NCBI RefSeq assembly: GCF_014117265.1
Contig: NZ_CP059833.1
Location: 2,263,069-2,327,068, forward strand
DNA length: 64,000 bases
Origin: Corynebacterium hindlerae
Lineage (GTDB): Bacteria > Actinomycetota > Actinomycetes > Mycobacteriales > Mycobacteriaceae
Direction: 5' to 3'
A program made the translations under genes and the position numbers. The notes below the pieces were generated by a model. That model was not told where the DNA came from. It did no database searches and saw nothing but the letters and a program-made list of their open reading frames with translations. The stretch's first letter is position 1. Each line of letters opens with the position of its first letter. Shown one piece after another: positions 55,025 through 62,707 of this stretch.

Positions 55025-56749
55025 GGAACTCCGTCGAACTCGCTGCGCGAGCTGCTCAATCTCCTCCAGTTCCAACTCCCGATCGGCGTGGGCGGTGCAA
55101 TAGTCCAAGACTGCGTATCCGGCGTCCTGCAAGCGCAGGTGAGAGTCCCAGCGCTGCTCGGCCACAGCGCGACAGTTGGCGGCTAACGACTGGATAGCGC
55201 CGCGTTCGCCGAGGAGTTCGTGTTGAAGGGCGCGTCGAGAAGCCAGCGCTGCGTCGGGAGTCTTGGTGGTGAGTGCACCGATGAGGTTGCCCATCGCTCC
55301 GTAACAGCGCTCGACCAGCTCGGCGTGGCGCACCTGATCCGCACCCCGGAAAACCAACCAGAGTGCAGCGATAGCGAACGCCGTGGCGATCGTGGTCTCC
55401 GCGATACGCGAGACAAGCACCGGCGCGAGCTCAGTGTGCGTGGCGCCACCCATGAGCAGCGCCAGTGGGGTAGTGAAAATCACCGTGATAGCGTAGTTGC
55501 GAACCACGAAAATTTCCGCCATGAACTGCGTGAATGCCAAGAAGAACAGCAACCCCCACGGGCCCGGATCAAGCAGATGGATGAGGGCAAAAGCGCCGAT
55601 GCCGACGATGGACCCCACCAAGCGGTGCACCCCACGGATGGTTCCCGGAATCAGATCCGGGCCCATTTGTAGCATCATCACTGCCGAGACAATCGCCCAG
55701 TCCGGGCGGTCAAAGTCCAACGCGATGCCGACCACCGAGGCAGCCAGCGCCGCGGAAAGAATACGTACGGTAGTGACCGTCGCGTGGCTGTGCCAGCTCG
55801 CGGACCGGTAGAGCCGAAATGTCACCGAGGGGCGAGTATGCGGAATGGTGACGCGTGAGGTGTTGACGTAGGACGGTGAATCGCTGGCCGTGGCGCCAGT
55901 GTCGGTGAGACCCGCGGACAGCCGAGCTAGCTCTTGCTGAGCCGCTAGCGCGCGCTCTACCAACTGGGTACGGGACTGGTCGATAACCTTGCCTCCCCGC
56001 ACCACCTTCGCATCGGAGAGCGCAAACCATGCATTAGCCAGGGCTGTTTCCGCTTGGTGGCGCCGCGCTACATTGACGCCTCCGCACTCCTGCAGCGCGG
56101 CGATTGCGCCTTCTAAGACCTCAACCGCTGATTCCTCCGGCTGCTGCGGGTGGACCAGGGCCGGTGCCATTCCGATCACGATGGCGCTCAGCGCGCCGAT
56201 GCTGGCAAACAGCGATACCTGCCAGGGCTCCACCCCTAGCCGAGGAGTCATCGTCGAGGCAGACGCCACCATCACGATGAAAAACGGTCCAGGTGGTGGC
56301 AGCCGAAGCGCGTTCGATACGAAGAGGAGTGCCCCGGCGATCGCGCAGGAAAACACCGCCGTGAGAAGCAGCCACCAGTGCGTATCACCAGCATTAATGT
56401 GCCCCCACACCGTTTGCCCTACCAGTGCACCTGAGCCGGTGCCCATGATGATGAGAGCCGCCGCGATCACCAACACTTTAATGCGAGTACGGAAGGGGTG
56501 CCCTTCGCCGTAAATGACAGTGCACGACCCGGCGGTGATCAACACGACCTCATGATCCAGCCCGAAGAGCAGCGCAAGGGAACCCGGAATCAGCATGGCG
56601 AGGGCCGCGCGCAGCGCGCCAGGCCAGCGCGGGCCGGGGGTGTGGAAGGCAGTGAGGAGTTGCCATGGATTGGGTGCTGGCGGGAGTTGCTCAACGAGTC
56701 GTTGGTCTTTGCCCGCCACATGTACTCCTTTGTCTGTTTTCTTCGCCAT
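55016..56749 (-). CDS. FUSC/ArAE-family membrane protein
   Basis: A 577-aa protein with two blocks of about five helices (residues 40-170 and 330-460) each followed by a cytoplasmic region, as in FUSC/YccS proteins. These are linked to export of aromatic acids and related compounds. Its start at 56749 is 151 bp from the divergent YeeE-TusA gene. Confidence 0.8.
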   Translation of the reverse strand: MAKKTDKGVHVAGKDQRLVEQLPPAPNPWQLLTAFHTPGPRWPGALRAALAMLIPGSLALLFGLDHEVVLITAGSCTVIYGEGHPFRTRIKVLVIAAALIIMGTGSGALVGQTVWGHINAGDTHWWLLLTAVFSCAIAGALLFVSNALRLPPPGPFFIVMVASASTMTPRLGVEPWQVSLFASIGALSAIVIGMAPALVHPQQPEESAVEVLEGAIAALQECGGVNVARRHQAETALANAWFALSDAKVVRGGKVIDQSRTQLVERALAAQQELARLSAGLTDTGATASDSPSYVNTSRVTIPHTRPSVTFRLYRSASWHSHATVTTVRILSAALAASVVGIALDFDRPDWAIVSAVMMLQMGPDLIPGTIRGVHRLVGSIVGIGAFALIHLLDPGPWGLLFFLAFTQFMAEIFVVRNYAITVIFTTPLALLMGGATHTELAPVLVSRIAETTIATAFAIAALWLVFRGADQVRHAELVERCYGAMGNLIGALTTKTPDAALASRRALQHELLGERGAIQSLAANCRAVAEQRWDSHLRLQDAGYAVLDYCTAHADRELELEEIEQLAQRVRRSSSG

Positions 56750-56808
56750 GACTATATAACTCTTCTTTGCGTGGGGTTGCCAGTTGTGATGGTTTTTCAG
56801 AACAAAAA

Positions 56809-56822
56809 AGACTAAGCGGTCT
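56809..56822. promoter_or_regulatory. McbR-like operator before the YeeE-TusA gene
   Basis: AGAC-TAAGCG-GTCT matches the inner arms of the McbR consensus (TAGAC-N6-GTCTA) but not the outer T and A. It sits between the divergent FUSC and YeeE-TusA starts. Confidence 0.5.
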
Positions 56823-56899
56823 GTTTTGAGTAGACAAAATTGGTTTTTGAGTTTAAGTTAGATGCACAACTTAGTCTTCAAGTGAAAGGGAAGATCACC

Positions 56900-58231
56900 A
56901 TGATCGTGACTGGATTACTCGTCGGCCTCCTGCTCGGCGCCGTTATGCAACGAGGCAGGTTCTGTGTCACGGGCATGCTGCGAGACATTTTCACCCTGAA
57001 ATCATGGCGCAGCATCGTCGCCCTCCTGGTGGTCATTTCGGTACATGCCGTTGGCCTAGCTGGCCTCACGACGGCCGGGATCATCTCCCCCGAAGTGGAC
57101 GATTTCGCCCCCTTCGCTGTGATTCTCGGCAGCCTGCTGTTCGGCTTCGGAATCGTCCTCGCTGGCGGCTGCGCCTCCGGTACCTGGTACCGCTCGGGCG
57201 AAGGCCTGGTGGGTTCCTGGATCGCTCTGATCTTCTACGGGCTGTCAGCTGCAGCAATGAAGCGTGGCGCGCTCCAACCAGTTAACGAGTTCCTCCGCTC
57301 CAAGACCATCCCGATCCGCACCATCCCGGAAACGCTGGGGGTTTCTCCGTGGTGGTTTGCGCTGGGGCTCACGGCATTCACTATCTATGCGGTGAACTTC
57401 TACCTGCAGCGTGACGCGCTGCGTGGCCGTAAAACTGCGCTTGACCTGCCACTGTGGCAGCGCCCGCTGCACCTGTACACCGCCGGTGCGCTGGTGGGTA
57501 TCCTCGGCGTGATTTCCTGGCCACTCTCCGCGGCCTCTGGTCGCAACGGTGGCCTGGGTATCACCACGCCATCTGCTGACATCTTTAGCTTTGTGGTTAC
57601 CGCGCAGGCGAAGCACCTGAATTGGGGAACCCTGCTCGTCGTAGGTATCTTGCTCGGGTCTTACTTCGCTGCGAAGGCTACTGGGGAGTTCCGCGTCCGC
57701 CTGCCAGACGCAATCCAGGCGCAGCGCTCGGTGTTTGGTGGCATCCTCATGGGTGTTGGCGCGGCATGGGCCGGTGGCTGCACCGTGGGTAACGGCATGG
57801 TCGAGACCAGCCTGTTCAGCTACCAGGGTTGGGTAGCGCTGCTGTTCACCGCCGTTGGCGTGGGCGCCGCATCGAAGGTGCTGCTCAAGCCGACGCAGAA
57901 CACCGCACTTCCAGTGTCTGCATCAGAGTCCTCTGTCTCCTTTGCCACTGCTCCGGTAGCGCTGAAGGTTCGCACGGAAACTCAGCAGGGCCTGCGCCAG
58001 ATCGCACCGAACACCTATGCGCTGGACACCCTCGGCGCAGTGTGCCCATTCCCGCTGGTTGATGCGCGTTCTGCGATGGCTAATCTCTCCGAAGGTGACT
58101 CCCTCGTCATTGACTTCGACTGCACCCAAGCCACCGAAACCATCCCGCAGTGGGCAACCGACCAGGGATACCAGGTCACTGACTTCAGTAAGAAAGGCAG
58201 CGCTGGCTGGCAGATCACTGTCCAGAAGTAG
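56900..58231 (+). CDS. YeeE/YedE sulfur transporter fused to a TusA domain
   Basis: A 443-aa protein. The N-terminal ~350 residues form a YeeE/TsuA-like thiosulfate channel with about nine helices. Conserved Cys sites are in QRGRFCVTGM, GGCASGTWYRSGEG and GGCTVGNGM. The C-terminal ~80 residues are a TusA sulfur-carrier domain with the CPxP active Cys (GAVCPFPLVDAR). The fusion could pass sulfur from the imported thiosulfate directly to TusA. ATG 56900 follows AAGGGAAG. Its stop overlaps the convergent bioF gene by 17 bp. Confidence 0.88.
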   Translation: MIVTGLLVGLLLGAVMQRGRFCVTGMLRDIFTLKSWRSIVALLVVISVHAVGLAGLTTAGIISPEVDDFAPFAVILGSLLFGFGIVLAGGCASGTWYRSGEGLVGSWIALIFYGLSAAAMKRGALQPVNEFLRSKTIPIRTIPETLGVSPWWFALGLTAFTIYAVNFYLQRDALRGRKTALDLPLWQRPLHLYTAGALVGILGVISWPLSAASGRNGGLGITTPSADIFSFVVTAQAKHLNWGTLLVVGILLGSYFAAKATGEFRVRLPDAIQAQRSVFGGILMGVGAAWAGGCTVGNGMVETSLFSYQGWVALLFTAVGVGAASKVLLKPTQNTALPVSASESSVSFATAPVALKVRTETQQGLRQIAPNTYALDTLGAVCPFPLVDARSAMANLSEGDSLVIDFDCTQATETIPQWATDQGYQVTDFSKKGSAGWQITVQK

Positions 58232-59357
58232 CGAGCGCCCGAGCTAGCTGCTCGATGTGCTCCGGGGTGTGCTCCGCCATTACGGTAACTCGCAAGATGG
58301 CGGCTCCCCGCGGCACCGTGGGGTACCGTATCGCTGGAACCCACAGCCCTTGCTCTTTGAGGGCAGCCGAGCGCTTCGTCGCCTCGGCTTCATCACCGAC
58401 CGGGATGGGGATGATTGGGGAGGGGGATACCGGCAGATTCAGAAGCTGGCAAAGGTGCGTAACATTGCGGCGGAGCGCGGGGAGAGCTTCATCTACGAGC
58501 GTGAGCGCCGAACTGATCGCGGCTGCCGAGCTGGCAGGCACCGCGGTGGAAAACACATAGCTGCGGGCGCGATTGCGCAGCAGCCCAGCTACCTCCGAAT
58601 TGCAGCAGACGAACCCGCCCTCGGCGCCGAGGGCTTTGCTGGCGGTTCCGATGAGGATGTCCGGAAGTGCGCACCCGAAGTATTCGACTGTTCCGCGCCC
58701 ATGGTCGCCGAGCGTACCGACGGCGTGAGCATCGTCAACCATGAGCCACGCCCCGCGGTCCTGGCAAAGACGAAGCAGTTCCGGCAGGGGCGCGATATCC
58801 CCGTCCATGGAAAAGAGTCCATCGGTGATGACCAGCGCGTGGGTGGTTGTTCTGGCAGCTAGGAGGTCTGCCAATACAGCCATGTCACGGTGAGGAAACA
58901 CCTTAAGTGGGGTGCGGGAGATCCGGCAGCCATCGATGATGCTGGCGTGGTTCAGGGAGTCTGAAAAGATCACCAGATCCTCCGTGAGTGTACCGATCGT
59001 GGCGATGGTGGAAAGATTCGCCTGGTAGCCAGTGGCGAACAGAACGGCGTCCTCGCTCCCAACAAACTGGGCGAATTCTGCTTCGGCCCTGCGGTGCCAG
59101 GTGGTGGACCCGGTGGTGAGACGTGACCCTCCGGAGCCAGCCCCGAATTCCTCGGTTGCTGCCGTTGCTGCGGCAATGACAGCTGGGTGGGCAGCCAGTG
59201 AGAGGTAGTTGGAGGAGGAAAACAACACGTAGTCGCGGCCGTCGATGGTGGCCACCGGGTGCTGGGCGGAACTGAAGATCCCGGGAGTGCGCAGCAGGCC
59301 TTGAGCTTGCCATTCTGCCATTGCGGTGCGGGCAAGATCCGTTAGGTGCATGGCCAT
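58215..59357 (-). CDS. bioF: 8-amino-7-oxononanoate synthase BioF
   Basis: A 380-aa PLP enzyme that condenses pimeloyl-CoA with L-alanine, the first committed step of the biotin ring pathway. The PLP lysine is in IGTASKALGAEGGFV, and DDAHAVGTLG supplies the conserved Asp/His. Its start overlaps the end of bioW by 16 bases, so the two form a translationally coupled operon. bioA, bioD and bioB are not in this window. Confidence 0.88.
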   Translation of the reverse strand: MAMHLTDLARTAMAEWQAQGLLRTPGIFSSAQHPVATIDGRDYVLFSSSNYLSLAAHPAVIAAATAATEEFGAGSGGSRLTTGSTTWHRRAEAEFAQFVGSEDAVLFATGYQANLSTIATIGTLTEDLVIFSDSLNHASIIDGCRISRTPLKVFPHRDMAVLADLLAARTTTHALVITDGLFSMDGDIAPLPELLRLCQDRGAWLMVDDAHAVGTLGDHGRGTVEYFGCALPDILIGTASKALGAEGGFVCCNSEVAGLLRNRARSYVFSTAVPASSAAAISSALTLVDEALPALRRNVTHLCQLLNLPVSPSPIIPIPVGDEAEATKRSAALKEQGLWVPAIRYPTVPRGAAILRVTVMAEHTPEHIEQLARALATSGQ

Positions 59358-60034
59358 CCCTCTACTAGTACGGGTGTGTGTTCCAGGTAATCGATGGTGT
59401 CGGCGATTTCTTCCTGCGGCCCGTTATAGAGGAATACGCGGGTGCCGATGGTGGCGCCTGGTTCTTTGCAGTTCGCCAGCCGATAGTAGGTGCCTTCGTG
59501 CGCGACATAGCCGGTGGTGTAGTTCGGGTCGTCGGAAATGCAGAGCTCAGCCACGATGTTTGGGTGAAAATTCACTTTGCTGGCCAGCGCCATAGCTTCA
59601 GCGAAATGCTGTTTGCCCTCGCGGACGCTAGAAACCACGTGGTCCATATTGGTCACCCGCACGCCACGATCTTCGTTGGGATCGAGGCGTTCGCCGGTGT
59701 GGGCGTCGATAAGCATGGCGCCCCGCAGGCCGGTGACGGTGTAGAGCAGTTCGTGGGCAGCTTCGCTCAGCCCGTGCTCACGTAGGAAGTCGGGGATAAA
59801 CGTCTGGGACTGTGGCACTTCCACCACCTGCAGCGCTGGGACCCGGGTGATCTCTTCGGTCAGGAGAGTCGTTTTGATGTTGACGCTGTCGGGGACACCA
59901 TGCGGGTGAGTGAGCGCACGCTCGGTGAGGGCGCTGACCTCGGTTGCGATGTCGGCCTGGGGCACGATGCGTTCCGCGCCGGAAATGTGGGCGCCGGCGC
60001 GGGAGGCGCGCATCTTGATTGAGTAAAGGCTCAT
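59342..60034 (-). CDS. bioW: 6-carboxyhexanoate-CoA ligase BioW
   Basis: A 230-aa pimeloyl-CoA synthetase: it activates pimelate with CoA and ATP. BioW hallmarks match the Bacillus protein over most of its length: YSIKMRAS near the start, HISGAERI, RGVRVTNMDHV, EALALASKVNFHPN with VAELCISDDPNYTTGYVA. The length (230 aa) is slightly short of Bacillus BioW. The BioW route is rare in corynebacteria, many of which need biotin. Confidence 0.9.
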   Translation of the reverse strand: MSLYSIKMRASRAGAHISGAERIVPQADIATEVSALTERALTHPHGVPDSVNIKTTLLTEEITRVPALQVVEVPQSQTFIPDFLREHGLSEAAHELLYTVTGLRGAMLIDAHTGERLDPNEDRGVRVTNMDHVVSSVREGKQHFAEAMALASKVNFHPNIVAELCISDDPNYTTGYVAHEGTYYRLANCKEPGATIGTRVFLYNGPQEEIADTIDYLEHTPVLVEGWPCT

Positions 60035-60044
60035 AACGCCATCT

Positions 60045-60057
60045 TAAACGGCGTTCA
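60045..60057. promoter_or_regulatory. BioQ-like operator before bioW
   Basis: On the minus strand TGAAC-GCC-GTTTA, close to TGAAC-N3-GTTAC, the BioQ site I recall from C. glutamicum biotin genes. It ends 11 bases before the bioW start and overlaps the end of the YeiH gene. Confidence 0.5.
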
Positions 60058-61026
60058 AATCAGCTGTGTTCCTAGCAAAGCGATAACGATAATCACGCCG
60101 CTGACCACCGCTCCCACCAGGAACGGACGCGCCCCCGACTTCAGCAGCGCCCGCGCCGTCACCGACGTGCCCAGCGCAAACATTGCTGCCGCAAACAACC
60201 AGGTACGCAGCGTATCGACGCCGTCCAACACCACCTCGGGAATCGGCAGGAAAGTCCGGGCCAGGACCGCCAAGATGAACATTTGCACAAACACCGGAAC
60301 CAGCGTGGTCCAGCGGGTTTTCTGCTCACCGCCCATCCCGATCAGAGCCACAACTGGAGCAAGCAACAACACCCGGCCCAGTTTGATCGCCACCGCCAGC
60401 TCGACTACACCGGCCATCAAGCCACCAGCTACCACCTGGCCCACCTCATGAGTCGCCCCACCAATAAACAGCGCGCCTTGCTCCGGGGAAAAACCCAGAC
60501 CCCAGGCAACCAGCGGGCCGGCGAAAATCATCATGGTCCCCAGCACCACGATCACCGCAATCGCCGACGCAATCTCCTCAGTCTTGCGCTTCGGCAGTAC
60601 CGACTCCACGGCACTGATCGCCGCAGCGCCACAAATGGAGCATCCCGCGCCGATCATCAGCACATGCTCCCGCGACAACGACGACCACTTCGTGAGCGCA
60701 TATGTGGTCCCAATGCCACCCGCAACGATGGCGAGCACCACGCCCAGCATTGCAGGGCCAAGATGGGCAAGAGTGGCCAAGGAGATAGAAAAGCCCAGGA
60801 TAGCCACGCCGAAGCGCAGGACCTTCTTCGCGGTGAATGCTACGCCAGGGTTGAGTGCACCAGAGACCGGACGGACGTTACCCACCACGATCCCCAGCAC
60901 AATCGCGATGAGGATCAGCGCAGAAAACCCAGCAGTGGAACGGAACGCCAGATCCAGCGCATAGGCGGCGACCGCGCCGATCACGCACAATCCGACACCA
61001 GGAGCAAGCGACTTAACGGTAGTCAT
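60055..61026 (-). CDS. YeiH/UPF0324-family membrane protein
   Basis: A 323-aa protein with ten predicted helices and the family's conserved GAGCSICGAAAISAVESV segment. YeiH is often annotated as a sulfate exporter, with weak experimental support. In this sulfur-rich neighbourhood export of an inorganic or small anion is plausible. The gene is 20 bp upstream of bioW in the same direction and divergent from the peptidase gene. Confidence 0.8.
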   Translation of the reverse strand: MTTVKSLAPGVGLCVIGAVAAYALDLAFRSTAGFSALILIAIVLGIVVGNVRPVSGALNPGVAFTAKKVLRFGVAILGFSISLATLAHLGPAMLGVVLAIVAGGIGTTYALTKWSSLSREHVLMIGAGCSICGAAAISAVESVLPKRKTEEIASAIAVIVVLGTMMIFAGPLVAWGLGFSPEQGALFIGGATHEVGQVVAGGLMAGVVELAVAIKLGRVLLLAPVVALIGMGGEQKTRWTTLVPVFVQMFILAVLARTFLPIPEVVLDGVDTLRTWLFAAAMFALGTSVTARALLKSGARPFLVGAVVSGVIIVIALLGTQLI

Positions 61027-61077
61027 GTTTAGTTATTGTGCACCGTCGCGGGCATGAGGCCAAGTACAGTGGCGATT

Positions 61078-62337
61078 ATGAGTTTGTTTGAACGTCGCTC
61101 CCGCCGGATGGGGCACACCTTCATTGAGCACACCCTTGAGCTGCCACTGTCCTACGAGGATCCGGCCGGGAAGAAGATCTCTGTTTTCGCCCGCGAAATT
61201 CAGCGCGATGGGGGAGAAGACCTTCCCTTCCTGGTATATCTGCAGGGCGGTCCCGGTTTTCCAGCTCCGCGCCCCACGGGGATCGACGGCTGGATTGCTC
61301 CGATGCTCGACAACTACCGCATTCTGCTGCTGGATCAGCGTGGAACGGGGCGCTCCACGCGAGTGGATGCCGACTCGGGATGGACCGCAAACGAACTCGC
61401 CTGCTTGCGTGCGGATTCCATCTGCCGTGATGCTGAGCAATTCCGCACCGCCCTCGGCGTGGACACATGGTCCCTCATTGGGCAGAGTTTCGGTGGTTTT
61501 TGCATCACCACGTACTTGTCGTTGTTCCCTAACTCCGTGGAGCGCGCCTACCTCACGGGCGGTTTACCGGCGGTGGGAGTGGAAGTCGATGACATTTATC
61601 GGGCCACCTACACGGCGCTGCGTCGTCGCCACGACGACTTCTACCACCAAGTTCCGTGGGCAGCGGATCGGGTGGCGGAGATCTGCCACCACTTAAACAA
61701 CACGGAGGAGCTGCTCCCGACAGGAGAGCGACTCAGCGCCCGCCGCTTCCGCACCATCGGCATTGAACTGGGCCGAGGCTCCGGGTTTGACACCCTCGCC
61801 TACCTGCTGGAAGAGCCATTCCACCAGGTGCGCGGGGAGAAGCGCCTGCGCTCGGACTTTCTCCTCGACGTCGGTGCCCGGGTGTCCTTCGCGGGCGGCC
61901 CGCTCTACGCAGTGCTGCACGAAACTCTCTATGCCGGCCCCGGCTGCGCGACCAACTGGTCGGCGCACCGCATTCGCGAGGAATTCGCTGGCTTCGAGGA
62001 AGGCGCCGACCATTACCTCACCGGCGAACACATCTACCCGTGGCTCTTCGAAGAAGACCCAGCGCTGCGTCCCTTCGCCGCCGCGGCGAACGAGCTGGCC
62101 ACCCGCACTGATTGGCCTGCGCTTTACGACGTCCACAACCTCTCAAACTCCCCGGCTACCGCGGCAGCGGCTGTGTATGTGGACGACATCTTCGTGCCGT
62201 TCGGCTACTCCATGAACACCGCAGCCATGTACCGCGACTTGCGACCGCTCGTGACCAACCGTTTCCAGCACGACGGACTACGCGTGGATGGGGCCGGAAT
62301 TGTGCAGGAGCTCGATCGGATGCTGCTTGATCACTAG
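61078..62337 (+). CDS. proline iminopeptidase-like alpha/beta-hydrolase
   Basis: A 419-aa serine peptidase (S33). It has the oxyanion segment LQGGPGFPAPRP, the LLDQRGTGRST motif, the nucleophile in IGQSFGGFC, and a late Asp (YVDDIFVPF) and His (FQHDGLR). Family members remove N-terminal proline or other residues from peptides. The frame extends to 61036, but ATG 61078 is the normal start. No operon partner in the same direction. Confidence 0.88.
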   Translation: MSLFERRSRRMGHTFIEHTLELPLSYEDPAGKKISVFAREIQRDGGEDLPFLVYLQGGPGFPAPRPTGIDGWIAPMLDNYRILLLDQRGTGRSTRVDADSGWTANELACLRADSICRDAEQFRTALGVDTWSLIGQSFGGFCITTYLSLFPNSVERAYLTGGLPAVGVEVDDIYRATYTALRRRHDDFYHQVPWAADRVAEICHHLNNTEELLPTGERLSARRFRTIGIELGRGSGFDTLAYLLEEPFHQVRGEKRLRSDFLLDVGARVSFAGGPLYAVLHETLYAGPGCATNWSAHRIREEFAGFEEGADHYLTGEHIYPWLFEEDPALRPFAAAANELATRTDWPALYDVHNLSNSPATAAAAVYVDDIFVPFGYSMNTAAMYRDLRPLVTNRFQHDGLRVDGAGIVQELDRMLLDH

Positions 62338-62427
62338 CCTCGCGTGTCTCATGAAGCAGGAACGAAAGAAGTGGCCTAGGCTAAGGGGAAGTTCCTCGTT
62401 GCCTCACATCCACTAGGAGAGGGTTTC

Positions 62428-62553
62428 ATGGAGTTTTCCGCCATCACGGCCTATGAACAGCAAGAATTCGATCGCCTCGTCGCGAGCTTCGAAGTGCACC
62501 AGGAGCATGTGCTGGGCACCACCACCCTTCGCCCCGCTGCGTACTCGGGGTAG
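62428..62553 (+). CDS. 41-aa ORF, small protein or gene remnant
   Basis: ATG 62428 follows GGAGAGGG and the frame is closed by TAG at 62551. The product (MEFSAITAYEQQEFDRLVAS, then a short tail) looks like real protein sequence and could be the N-terminus of a lost gene. No family recognised. Confidence 0.4.
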   Translation: MEFSAITAYEQQEFDRLVASFEVHQEHVLGTTTLRPAAYSG

Positions 62554-62707
62554 CTAAGTTCACCAAAATCATTGTTGTTGTCGTGGCCAGTTAGCTTTTG
62601 TCATTCCCGCGGGATTGATGCAACAGCGAATCCGCAAGGGGTCGGAAGACCCGACGTGGAAACTCGTCAGCAATATTGATCGAGGTCGATCAGGTTGTTA
62701 ACCCCAG
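62554..62707. other. short intergenic region with a coding-like remnant
   Basis: The plus strand is open around 62575-62700 and would read FVIPAGLMQQRIRKGSEDP and on to a TAA, in a different frame from the 41-aa ORF. It has no convincing start and looks like a decayed gene end. A GGGTCGGAAGACCC hairpin is embedded in it. Confidence 0.3.
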
